Source of the DNA: an uncultured Mycoplasmatota bacterium
GTDB lineage: Bacteria; Bacillota_I; Bacilli_A; RF39; UBA660
Direction: 5' to 3'
NCBI GenBank assembly: GCA_946491675.1
Contig: CAMLYN010000030.1
Span: 1-9,887, forward strand
Length of the DNA stretch: 9,887 bases
Under the pieces are notes generated by a model. That model saw nothing but the letters and a program-made list of their open reading frames with translations. It made no database searches and was not told the DNA's origin. A program made the position numbers and the translations under genes. Shown in pieces: positions 1 through 6,867 of the stretch; position 1 is the first letter of the stretch, and every line of letters begins with the position of its first letter.

Positions 1-20
1 TATTCCTTACTTTCATATTA

Positions 21-49
21 ATTTTATCTTAAAATAAGTTATTAGTCAA
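21..49 (-). promoter_or_regulatory. Predicted sigma-A-type promoter for a gene beyond the left edge
   Basis: Read on the minus strand, a -35 box TTGACT (49-44, 5 of 6 matches to consensus) is followed after exactly 17 bases by a -10 box TAAAAT (26-21, 5 of 6). It lies downstream of the terminator at 64-87, so it should drive the next gene to the left, which is outside the window. A possible ribosome binding site (AAGGAA, about 8-3) follows at once, so the leader would be short. The call is from motif and spacing only. Confidence 0.55.
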
Positions 50-63
50 TATATAGAGTGAAT

Positions 64-87
64 AAAAAAAGTCTAATTAAAGACTTT
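64..87 (-). terminator. Rho-independent terminator after the thioredoxin-CcdA gene
   Basis: On the minus strand the arm AAAGTCT (87-81) pairs perfectly with AGACTTT (74-68) around a 6-base loop, and the T run continues to about position 64. The stem begins inside the TAA stop codon of the membrane thioredoxin gene (88-86), so the operon ends very tightly. It would close the cysteine desulfurase/dCMP deaminase/redox operon. Confidence 0.7.
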
Positions 88-1267
88 AGAAGTTAAACAT
101 TAACCATTCTGGTTTAAAAATCATAAGTATTCCAATTAATAACATTAATATACCACCAATTAAATGTGATAATTTATTATATTTAGTTGAAATACCAGTT
201 AATTTTAATGTTTTCATTGCAATTATAAAGATAACAATATCATCAACTAAAAAGAACAAAATATAAATTAAAATATAAATTAAATATTGAATATTGTTTA
301 AATTATTTAAAGCTAAAATTTGAGTAAAAATTAAAGGTAATCCAGACGAACAAGCAAGTTCAATTAAATTAACAGTAATAGCTAGGCCCATTACTCCTAA
401 AATAGCTAAAAAATAAGTTTTTTTATTATCCATTTGTTTAACTACTTTATTAATTCTTTTTAGAATTGATTTTCTTTTTTCTTTATCGACAACTTGACAG
501 CCATCGTCTTTTTTTCTTTCTTTATAATAACTAGTTAAGTTAACAATTCCGCCTAATAAAGCAATAACAGCAATTACAAATCGTACCCAAAATATTTGTG
601 ATAAAGTTACGGCAATCGATAACCATGCTAGCATAAAAGCTAAATAGATTAAAGCAGAAGTTGTTAAAAATGTTAGACCAATTACCCACATTTTTTTGCG
701 GTCTTTCATTGTCATAATAATCGATAGTAAAAATAACAATACCCACATGGCACATGGGTTAAATCCATCAATAAAACCTAAAATAACAGCCACTAACGGT
801 AATGATACATCTTTAGGATCAATATCGCCTAATAAAGGGATATTATAAATTCCTTCAGGAGGATTAATAGTATAATTAACATCTAAATCATTAATAACAA
901 CATCAACGATATCGACATATTCTTCTTGTTTATACTTCGAAACAGCAGCTTTAATTTGATTTTCAACAGTATCATTAAATCCAGTCATTCCCGTCGTTCC
1001 AATAACAGTATAAGGAACAGTTTTATCATTATTATTTAAAGCTTCTCTTACCTCAATTAAAAGATTAGCATTTTCTTCACTTTTGGTAGTTTCATACATA
1101 ACAAGATTTAAATTGTTTTCTTTAGTATATTCTTCTAAAAATGCTATTTCTTCTTCACAAGTACTACATATATCAGAATAAAACAAATAAATATTTAAAT
1201 TATTTTCAGCTTTAGCAAATGGAAGAAAACAAAATAAACATAATAAAATTATAATAAATTTTTTCAT
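86..1267 (-). CDS. Thioredoxin domain fused to a CcdA/DsbD-like membrane reductant carrier
   Basis: This 393-residue protein probably moves reducing power from a cytoplasmic thioredoxin across the membrane to an extracytoplasmic thioredoxin-like domain. Residues 1-20 form a signal sequence with a likely cut after AKA. A thioredoxin/glutaredoxin-like domain follows, with CSTC at 34-37 and a likely cis-proline at TVP (85). From about 155 the protein has roughly six hydrophobic segments typical of the CcdA/DsbD transmembrane family. Two membrane cysteines sit where the carrier cysteines are expected, in FNPCAMW (C172) and ELACSSG (C306). A charged, cytoplasm-like loop lies near 249-283. The ATG overlaps the TGA of the upstream small thioredoxin by 4 bases, with a GAGGT ribosome binding site, so the two are probably translationally coupled and work as a pair. 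The extracellular substrate is unknown. No cytochrome c genes are visible, so general disulfide reduction is a better guess than cytochrome maturation. Confidence 0.85.
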   Translation of the reverse strand: MKKFIIILLCLFCFLPFAKAENNLNIYLFYSDICSTCEEEIAFLEEYTKENNLNLVMYETTKSEENANLLIEVREALNNNDKTVPYTVIGTTGMTGFNDTVENQIKAAVSKYKQEEYVDIVDVVINDLDVNYTINPPEGIYNIPLLGDIDPKDVSLPLVAVILGFIDGFNPCAMWVLLFLLSIIMTMKDRKKMWVIGLTFLTTSALIYLAFMLAWLSIAVTLSQIFWVRFVIAVIALLGGIVNLTSYYKERKKDDGCQVVDKEKRKSILKRINKVVKQMDNKKTYFLAILGVMGLAITVNLIELACSSGLPLIFTQILALNNLNNIQYLIYILIYILFFLVDDIVIFIIAMKTLKLTGISTKYNKLSHLIGGILMLLIGILMIFKPEWLMFNF

Positions 1268-1533
1268 TTTACATACCTCTTTAATGTTTCACTAATCTGT
1301 TCAATTGATTTTTCACCAACAATTCTAGTAATTTCTTTATTGCTATCTAAAACAATTAAAACTGGTAAAGTAGTTCCAACATTATAAGTTTCAATTATTT
1401 CTTCATCTAAATCAAAATCATAATCGATATATGAAAAATTAGGAAATAGTTTTTTTATTTCTTCATATCTAGAGCGCATAATTAAACAAGCAGGACACCA
1501 AACAGCACTTATTATAATTATTTTAATAGCCAA
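1264..1533 (-). CDS. Small thioredoxin-like protein (WCPAC active site)
   Basis: This is a short thioredoxin-fold protein, about 89 residues, with the redox motif WCPAC near its N-terminus. A conserved-looking TLPVL cis-proline segment and a helical C-terminus follow. It has no signal sequence, so it should act in the cytoplasm, most simply as electron donor to the membrane fusion protein encoded next, with which it overlaps by 4 bases (ATGA). The start is uncertain. An in-frame ATG at 1557 has no ribosome binding site and would add eight or more unlikely residues. A strong AAGGAG (1542-1537) lies inside that extension and points to TTG at 1533 (spacing 3, short) or ATT at 1527 (spacing 9, codon rare). 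I give the TTG start. The gene overlaps the 3' end of the dCMP deaminase gene. The family call is firm, the start is not. Confidence 0.8.
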   Translation of the reverse strand: MAIKIIIISAVWCPACLIMRSRYEEIKKLFPNFSYIDYDFDLDEEIIETYNVGTTLPVLIVLDSNKEITRIVGEKSIEQISETLKRYVK

Positions 1534-2011
1534 ACACTCCTTCCAAACTATCATCATTAGTTATAAAATTGTCAACATCAACTTCAATAAAATCTTCTTT
1601 ATCATTTCTGACTACGATTTTACTTATTCCCGCATTAATAATAAATCTTTTACAAAACATACATGGCATAGCATTTTTAACATATTCACCTGTTTGTACT
1701 TCTTTACCAACTAAATATAAAGTAGCTCCAATAATATCTTTTCTAGCAGCACTGATAATAGCATTTTGCTCAGCATGGACACTACGACACATTTCATAAC
1801 GTTCACCTCTAGGTATGTTTAGTTTCTCACGCATACAATAACCTAAATCACCACAATTTTTTCTACCTCTTGGTGCTCCATTGTAACCAGTTGAAATAAT
1901 TTCATCATTTTTTACAATAACTGCTCCAAAAGCTCTTCTCATACAAGTTGATCTTTCTAATACTGCTTCAGCAATATCTAAATAATAATTTATTTTATCT
2001 ACTCTTTCCAT
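1523..2011 (-). CDS. Deoxycytidylate (dCMP) deaminase, ComEB-like
   Basis: This 162-residue zinc enzyme of the cytidine/deoxycytidylate deaminase family is predicted to turn dCMP into dUMP, the precursor of dTMP. The catalytic zinc site is clear: SVHAEQNAI gives the zinc ligand H79 and the proton-shuttling E81, and PCMFC gives the ligands C117 and C120. The N-terminal part carries the GAVIV strand, the TGYNGAPRG loop that is typical of dCMP deaminases, and extra cysteines (23, 53, 59, 75). Some of these may bind a second zinc, as in other bacterial members. Length is normal for the family. The start has a good GGGAG site eight bases upstream. The gene overlaps the 3' end of the cysteine desulfurase gene by 13 bases and the downstream thioredoxin by a few codons, so it is in the middle of a four-gene operon. 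The family is named ComEB in Bacillus; no competence genes are nearby here. Confidence 0.9.
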   Translation of the reverse strand: MERVDKINYYLDIAEAVLERSTCMRRAFGAVIVKNDEIISTGYNGAPRGRKNCGDLGYCMREKLNIPRGERYEMCRSVHAEQNAIISAARKDIIGATLYLVGKEVQTGEYVKNAMPCMFCKRFIINAGISKIVVRNDKEDFIEVDVDNFITNDDSLEGVFGY

Positions 2012-3123
2012 AATTTTAACTCCCTATAACATATATCAAATTTATTTAAAAAATAATCAATTTCTTCTTCTTTAGTTAAATGTGATAAACTAATTCTAAT
2101 ACTAGATTTTGCTTTTTCTTCATCTTTAGTTAAAGCATAAACCGATTTAGAAATAGTACCAGTTGAACAAGCTGTTTGAGTTGAAATATAAATATCATAT
2201 TTTTCTAAAGCATGTAACATTGTTTCAGGTTTAACGCCAATTATACTAATATTTAAAACGTTAGGAATACAATATTCATTACTATTGATAAAAACATCGT
2301 TATATTTACTTAAACCATTTTTCAGTTTTTTATTTAAATTAGTTATATATTGATAATTACTATCAATATTATTTAAAATCAAACGCATTGCTTTAGCTAG
2401 TGATGCAATTAATGCTGTAGCAGGAGTTCCCGAACGAAAAACAGTTGTGCTTTTCCCACCATGAATCAAAGGTTCTAAAGTAATATTTTCTTTTTTATAT
2501 AATATTCCAATGCCTTTAATTCCATATATCTTGTGAGCTGAAAAACTAGCTAGATCAATATCAGTTAAATCTAATTTTATCTTTCCTAAACCTTGAGTCA
2601 TATCAACATGAAAAAAGCATTTAGGATATTTTTTTACTATCTTAGCTATTTTACTTAACGGTTGAATTAAGCCTATTTCACTATTAACTGCACATATACT
2701 TACCAAAATAGTCTCATCAGTTATTAATCTTTCTAAATCTTCTAAATCGACAATTCCTTCATTACATTTTACAAAATCAACTTTAAAACCTTGTTTTTGT
2801 AAATATGTTAAAGGGCCGTAAATCGAAGAATGTTCAAATTCAGTTGTAATAATATGTTTACCTCGATTTTGATATTTTAAAGCAATACCTTTAATTGCCA
2901 TATTATTTGATTCTGATGATCCACTAGTATAAATAATTTCTTTTTCTTTAACATTCAACAAATCTGCAATTTGTTTAGTTGAAGCATTAATTAAATTATT
3001 GGCTTCAACTCCTAATTTATGTAAAGAATTAGGATTACCAATATATTTTCTACTTACCTCATTAAATGTTTTTAATACTTCTTCATCTACTGGTGTGGTA
3101 GCTGAATAGTCTAAATATGTCAT
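1999..3123 (-). CDS. Cysteine desulfurase (NifS/IscS family, PLP-dependent)
   Basis: This PLP enzyme removes sulfur from cysteine as an enzyme-bound persulfide, for Fe-S clusters or tRNA thiolation. I chose the ATG at 3123 (374 residues) because the protein then begins with the usual MTYLDYSATTP and is preceded by GGGTGAT. The ATG at 3135 would sit almost on the predicted transcription start and lacks a ribosome binding site. Visible motifs, in this numbering, are SGSSESNN (about 67-74), the PLP-stacking His in EHSS (H98), the PLP-binding Asp in HVDMTQG (D174), the Schiff-base Lys in SAHKIYG (K198), and the mobile-loop catalytic Cys in TACSTG (C319). The loop is compact, with the cysteine close to the helix. 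No scaffold (IscU/SufU) or ThiI gene is in the window, so the sulfur acceptor is unknown. It is the first gene of the operon with dCMP deaminase and two thioredoxin-type genes. Confidence 0.92.
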   Translation of the reverse strand: MTYLDYSATTPVDEEVLKTFNEVSRKYIGNPNSLHKLGVEANNLINASTKQIADLLNVKEKEIIYTSGSSESNNMAIKGIALKYQNRGKHIITTEFEHSSIYGPLTYLQKQGFKVDFVKCNEGIVDLEDLERLITDETILVSICAVNSEIGLIQPLSKIAKIVKKYPKCFFHVDMTQGLGKIKLDLTDIDLASFSAHKIYGIKGIGILYKKENITLEPLIHGGKSTTVFRSGTPATALIASLAKAMRLILNNIDSNYQYITNLNKKLKNGLSKYNDVFINSNEYCIPNVLNISIIGVKPETMLHALEKYDIYISTQTACSTGTISKSVYALTKDEEKAKSSIRISLSHLTKEEEIDYFLNKFDICYRELKLWKE

Positions 3124-3138
3124 ATAATCACCCATTTA

Positions 3139-3167
3139 ATTTTATCAAATTTATAAATATTTGTAAA
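3139..3167 (-). promoter_or_regulatory. Promoter of the cysteine desulfurase operon, extended -10
   Basis: On the minus strand, TTTACA (3167-3162, 5 of 6 matches) is followed after 17 bases by TAAAAT (3144-3139), which is preceded by TGA to give an extended -10. The -35 box directly abuts the stop codon of the DUF6320-type gene, so the downstream four genes can be transcribed independently of it. The expected transcription start is only about ten bases before the ATG at 3123, leaving little more than the GGGTGAT ribosome binding site. An imperfect AT palindrome (3148-3169) covers the -35 box and spacer. Confidence 0.65.
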
Positions 3168-3824
3168 TTAAATATGCATCCTTCTTTTTAATTCTTCTAA
3201 CACTTCTTTATATTTAAATATTAATAACCCTAGAAAGCAAATAATATTTAAAAATGCACAAATAATAGATGGCAGTTTATTAGTAATAATATCAGTAAAA
3301 ACAAAAATCAATGGAATTATTCCAATCAAAGCAATACAAATAAAATAAAACAATTTTTCATCTAAATAATCGTGTAATACAATCGATAAAATAGCAATAC
3401 TAACACTTCCAACAATCGATAAAATAGGAATTGCATAAGTTAATGACCAACTATGCCAACCAGTAAAATAGTCCCAACAAATAAGTAAAATAGCTAAAAT
3501 AACTAACTGCCATAAAATGGTTTTATAAATGCTATCTCTTTTCGTTAAAGTAGTTTTTAAAATAATAAACAAACAGACAAAACCAAAAATAACTAAAATA
3601 CTAAAGTGATATTTATTTAATACATAATCAACTGCTATACAAATTAAAGAAACAACTATACTAACTAATAATAAAACCTTAAAAAATATTGAAAATCTTT
3701 TTTTTATCGTTGGAATGTAAGGAAAAACATTTTTTTCGTCTTGGCCTATTAATTTATTTTGACATAATGGGCAAATATTTTCATCAGTTTTAACTTTAAC
3801 ATGACACTTTTTACACTGTTTCAT
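3168..3824 (-). CDS. Zinc-ribbon multi-pass membrane protein (DUF6320-like)
   Basis: This 218-residue protein opens with a zinc ribbon (C4, C7, C18, C21; pattern CxxC...CPLC). A basic linker and about six hydrophobic segments follow (roughly 45-67, 73-92, 101-118, 127-150, 157-176, 185-204), ending in a short charged tail. This layout, and its place directly after a condensation-fold acyltransferase and an alpha/beta hydrolase, match what I recall as DUF6320 proteins of Firmicutes. That identification is from memory, not a search. The biochemical role is unknown; a membrane anchor or lipid-facing partner of the two enzymes is the simplest inference. The start follows a ribosome binding site (AGGTGAG) that overlaps the TAG stop of the acyltransferase gene, which indicates translational coupling. 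Confidence 0.75.
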   Translation of the reverse strand: MKQCKKCHVKVKTDENICPLCQNKLIGQDEKNVFPYIPTIKKRFSIFFKVLLLVSIVVSLICIAVDYVLNKYHFSILVIFGFVCLFIILKTTLTKRDSIYKTILWQLVILAILLICWDYFTGWHSWSLTYAIPILSIVGSVSIAILSIVLHDYLDEKLFYFICIALIGIIPLIFVFTDIITNKLPSIICAFLNIICFLGLLIFKYKEVLEELKRRMHI

Positions 3825-3832
3825 CTTCTCAC

Positions 3833-5059
3833 CTATTCTATTTTATTAGAAATGATTGTAATATCAATCCCAAAACTAGCTAATTTACGATAAAAATCTT
3901 TAATAATATCTGTACTAATAAAAACGGAAGTAAAAGAGATATTTAATTTATCTAAATAAGAACATAATGATATCTGCATTTTATCAGTACTGACATACAC
4001 TTCAAAACTATCAATATATTCTTTTATCTCATCAGGTATTTTAATAATTCCTAAGTTAGTTACAGATGTAGTTAAATTTTGATTGGTCAAATAATTAGCA
4101 AATTTTAAAATAATATTTTTAATAAATAACGGAACTAGTCTAACTAAAAAATTATGTTCTATTGTCGCAAACTTATTCATTCTTTTAAATAAATTATCTT
4201 GTTTTAATTCTTCTTTTAAATAACTATCGACAAACTTAATAATATTTTCTAATTCATCGCTACCTTTATATTTTAATTTCAAAACACTAAAGAAATTTCT
4301 CGCTGTTTGAGATTTAAAATATTTTCTTAAATTAACTGGAATATCAATATAAATTGGCTTATCTTTATCTTTTAAATTCATATTTTCTCTAATCGCCCAA
4401 ATATATATACCAACGATTAAACCGGTTAAAGTAGTATGATAACGATGCGCTAAAGCAATCATATCTTTAACATTCATTGTTCCAGTAATTACTTTAAAAC
4501 GATAATCATCAAATTTTTCACCTTTTATTTTATAGGCTTTTTCATCTACTTCATTTTTAGAATTAGTGGATTTATAATACTTATTAAAACTATCCGCACT
4601 TTTTTCTTCTAATGAAGCATCATAATCAATCTCGTTATCTAAATTATTTTTCTTATTTAAATAAATATTGACGATGGCTTTTAGAAACTCTAAAGCGCCT
4701 GTTCCATCTGATAAAGCATGATATACTTCTAAATTGATTCTATTTTTATAGTAATTTACTCTAAACAATAATTTTTTCTTGTTTTTGCGATACAAGGGAC
4801 TACATATTTCTTTTTTTTCTTCTTTAATAATTGGTTTTTTATTAGTTATTTCCAAATAATGCCAAAAAAAACCTTGTTTTAAAATTGAACTAAAATTAGG
4901 AAAATACTCTAAAGCTTCATCGGTTGCCTCCTGTAAGATATCTTTATCGACAAATTCCTTTAAAACACAAGTGAATCTAAATACTTTAGGATCTTTTTTA
5001 TTACTAGAAGGAGGAAATATTTTAGCAGCATTATCCAATTTATACCAACGTTTTTTCAT
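3833..5059 (-). CDS. Condensation-fold acyltransferase (alcohol acetyltransferase-like)
   Basis: This 408-residue protein belongs to the chloramphenicol-acetyltransferase-like superfamily, which covers condensation domains, alcohol acetyltransferases and wax-ester/papA-type enzymes. The key motif is YHALSDG at 113-119. It corresponds to HHxxxDG, with the catalytic histidine (H114) and structural Asp (D118) kept and the first His replaced by Tyr. The N-terminal WYKLDNAAKIFP stretch is typical of a Firmicutes family annotated as alcohol acetyltransferase. The length fits a two-lobe single domain, and no carrier-protein or adenylation domain is attached, so it is not part of a classic NRPS. It probably moves an acyl group onto an alcohol or amine; the substrates are unknown. 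It overlaps the hydrolase gene by 4 bases (ATGA) with the ribosome binding site AAAGGAG, and the zinc-ribbon membrane protein follows within ten bases. Confidence 0.8.
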   Translation of the reverse strand: MKKRWYKLDNAAKIFPPSSNKKDPKVFRFTCVLKEFVDKDILQEATDEALEYFPNFSSILKQGFFWHYLEITNKKPIIKEEKKEICSPLYRKNKKKLLFRVNYYKNRINLEVYHALSDGTGALEFLKAIVNIYLNKKNNLDNEIDYDASLEEKSADSFNKYYKSTNSKNEVDEKAYKIKGEKFDDYRFKVITGTMNVKDMIALAHRYHTTLTGLIVGIYIWAIRENMNLKDKDKPIYIDIPVNLRKYFKSQTARNFFSVLKLKYKGSDELENIIKFVDSYLKEELKQDNLFKRMNKFATIEHNFLVRLVPLFIKNIILKFANYLTNQNLTTSVTNLGIIKIPDEIKEYIDSFEVYVSTDKMQISLCSYLDKLNISFTSVFISTDIIKDFYRKLASFGIDITIISNKIE

Positions 5060-5958
5060 GACTTCTCTCCTTTAATAAAATTATTGATTAATTTATAACA
5101 TTTTTTATTTTCTTTAGAATTAGGAAAATAAGTAAAAAAACCGTGAATTACTTCTTTTACTCGATAGATTTTTACTTCATTTTTAAATTCTTTTAATCTC
5201 TTACCATAGGCTTCACCTTCATCGCGTAAAGGATCATATTCGGCAGTAATTATTAAAGTATTAGGTTGATTATATAATTCATCAGCATTAAAAGGCGCTA
5301 CATATTTACTATTTATTTTAGATTTATCAGAAACATATAAATCTAAATAGTTATTAATTCTTTTATTTGTTAAAATCCAACTATTACCATTTTCTTTAAC
5401 TGATTTAAATTGGCTATTTTCATCATGAATATGGTATGTTAAAGGATATAATAAAATTTGTTTATTTATTTTAAAATCGTTTTTTTCACTAGCAATAATT
5501 GATATAACGCTAGCAATATTACCACCCGCACTATCTCCCATTAAAATAATTTCTTTTTTTCCTAAAAAACTATTTTTACTAAAAAAATATTTTGTTACTC
5601 CATAACAATCAATTAAACCATTAGGAAAAGGAAATTCTGGAGCTAAGCGATAATCAACTGACACAACTATTGAATTTGTGTTTTTAGCTAGAATAGAACA
5701 TGTTTTAGTATAATTATTAACACTGCCACAAACAAAACCCCCACCGTGAAAATAAATGATTAAATTATCTGTTTCTTTATCAGGAATAAACATTCTAATA
5801 CCAACTGTATGATCATCAACTAGGATTCTTGTATCAATAAAACTATATTTACCTAAAAAATTATTTTTAATTATATCATTAAATAATCTTTCTTTTTTAT
5901 AATCTTCTATATCAAATTTAGAAATAGTTTTAATTATCTTCTTTGTTATTTTTTTCAT
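5056..5958 (-). CDS. Alpha/beta hydrolase, hormone-sensitive-lipase type esterase
   Basis: This 300-residue serine esterase of the alpha/beta hydrolase fold-3 (HSL, family IV) group probably cleaves carboxylic esters of small or lipid-like substrates in the cytoplasm. It has no signal peptide. The oxyanion-hole motif HGGGF lies at 71-75. The VDYRLAPEFPFP stretch typical of the family runs from about 101. The nucleophile is in GDSAGGN (S143), the acidic residue in AEYDPLRDEG (D242), and the triad histidine in VIHGF (H272), so the triad is complete. It is the first gene of a three-gene unit with the acyltransferase (4-base overlap) and the zinc-ribbon membrane protein. An esterase beside an acyltransferase suggests removal or turnover of the same acyl group. 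The start has an AGGTGA site and lies about 15 bases from a strong promoter. Confidence 0.9.
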   Translation of the reverse strand: MKKITKKIIKTISKFDIEDYKKERLFNDIIKNNFLGKYSFIDTRILVDDHTVGIRMFIPDKETDNLIIYFHGGGFVCGSVNNYTKTCSILAKNTNSIVVSVDYRLAPEFPFPNGLIDCYGVTKYFFSKNSFLGKKEIILMGDSAGGNIASVISIIASEKNDFKINKQILLYPLTYHIHDENSQFKSVKENGNSWILTNKRINNYLDLYVSDKSKINSKYVAPFNADELYNQPNTLIITAEYDPLRDEGEAYGKRLKEFKNEVKIYRVKEVIHGFFTYFPNSKENKKCYKLINNFIKGEKS

Positions 5959-5972
5959 ATTTCACCTACTTA

Positions 5973-6001
5973 ATTATATCATTATGCATAAATAAAAACA
6001 A
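5973..6001 (-). promoter_or_regulatory. Promoter of the hydrolase-acyltransferase operon, perfect extended -10
   Basis: On the minus strand a consensus TATAAT (5978-5973) is preceded by TGA, a full extended -10 (TGnTATAAT). A weak -35 box, TTGTTT (6001-5996), lies 17 bases upstream. The start of transcription is expected near 5966, leaving an extremely short leader that begins at or inside the AGGTGA ribosome binding site before the ATG at 5958. It lies just downstream of the terminator of the preceding operon. Confidence 0.7.
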
Positions 6002-6003
6002 GT

Positions 6004-6059
6004 AAACAAAAATTGATATTAACCCCATTTCTTTTGTTCAAAAAACGGGGTTAATATCA
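6004..6059 (-). terminator. Strong rho-independent terminator after the RluA-type gene
   Basis: A perfect 13-base inverted repeat, TGATATTAACCCC (6014-6026) with GGGGTTAATATCA (6047-6059), extends on the minus-strand RNA through a G-U pair and three A-U pairs toward the loop, about 17 pairs in all. It is followed by TTTTTGTTT (6012-6004). It lies 12 bases after the stop of the pseudouridine synthase gene and separates it from the hydrolase operon. Outer arms ACAAGT (5998-6003) and ACTTGT (6065-6070) could pair too; the left one overlaps the next -35 box. There is no T run on the plus side. Confidence 0.88.
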
Positions 6060-6071
6060 GTTGAACTTGTC

Positions 6072-6863
6072 TTAAAAATCTGGATTAGATTTAAAAACCA
6101 TTTTCCTATTAGTTAAAGGATCAATAATAATTAATTCGTAAGCATGTAAACATAAACGATAATATTTACTATTGCCATATTTTGTGTCACCTAAGATCGG
6201 TGTTTTATTATATGCTAATTGAACTCTTATTTGATTTTTCTTACCTGTTTTAATATTGATATCTAACCAAGTATATTTATCATTTTCTTTTATTTTTTCA
6301 TATTCAGTAATAGCTAAATTACCTTTATCACTCACATAAACATAATGATTAATATTTTCTTTTAGATAATTTTTTAAAATATCTTTATCTTTAGTTTTAC
6401 CAACAACAATGGCAATATATTTTCTAGTAAAATTGTGCCAATTACTTTGATAAAGCTTTTTTGTCATTTCATTTTTAGCAAATATCACTAATCCTGATGT
6501 CTCTTTGTCTAGACGATGAATAATAAATATTTTACTATTTTTATTATTCTTTTTTACATAATCACTAACTAATTTATATAAAGTTATGTTATTTTTACCA
6601 TTATCAATTGTTAGCATATTATAAGGTTTATCTACTACGATAATATTTTGATCTTCATATACAATATTAATATTTTTAGATTTAGCATATTTATTAATTT
6701 TGACTATTTGTCCTTGTTTTAATAAATAATTATATTGAGTAATTATTTTATCATCAACTAATACCAAACCATTTTTTAATAATGATTTAATTTTTTTATG
6801 ACTATAATCAAAATTATTAATTAAAAACGTTAATAATTCTTGATCTTCTAATACTTTTTTCAT
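6072..6863 (-). CDS. RluA-family pseudouridine synthase with S4 domain
   Basis: This 263-residue enzyme is predicted to convert specific uridines in rRNA (or tRNA) to pseudouridine. An S4-type RNA-binding region covers about residues 15-57 (KIKSLLKNGLVLVDDKI and following). The catalytic domain begins at YEDQNIIVVDKP (69-80). The signature HRLDKETSG at 116-124 carries the catalytic aspartate D119. The later KKNQIRVQLA and GDTKYG stretches match the family's third and fourth conserved motifs. The protein is slightly short, mostly in loops, but has all core parts. Whether it modifies 23S rRNA like RluD/RluC or another target cannot be read from the sequence. It starts four bases after the kinase-like gene; the TGA of that gene lies inside its own AGGTGATT ribosome binding site. 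It is the last gene before the 6004-6059 terminator, in a translation-related operon with the ABC-F protein. Confidence 0.9.
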   Translation of the reverse strand: MKKVLEDQELLTFLINNFDYSHKKIKSLLKNGLVLVDDKIITQYNYLLKQGQIVKINKYAKSKNINIVYEDQNIIVVDKPYNMLTIDNGKNNITLYKLVSDYVKKNNKNSKIFIIHRLDKETSGLVIFAKNEMTKKLYQSNWHNFTRKYIAIVVGKTKDKDILKNYLKENINHYVYVSDKGNLAITEYEKIKENDKYTWLDINIKTGKKNQIRVQLAYNKTPILGDTKYGNSKYYRLCLHAYELIIIDPLTNRKMVFKSNPDF

Positions 6864-6867
6864 TTAA

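Noticed and set aside
540..755. 71-residue minus-strand open frame inside the thioredoxin-CcdA gene
   Set aside because: It lies wholly inside a well-supported gene in another frame, has no ribosome binding site and resembles no protein family.
1569..1799. 76-residue plus-strand open frame opposite the dCMP deaminase gene
   Set aside because: It is antisense to the zinc-site region of a clear enzyme; its hydrophobic look comes from reading the complement of charged and small residues.
3124..3167. Terminator between the DUF6320-type gene and the cysteine desulfurase gene
   Set aside because: The inverted repeat here is entirely A/T and has no T run after it, so it would not stop transcription well; read-through from the upstream operon remains possible.
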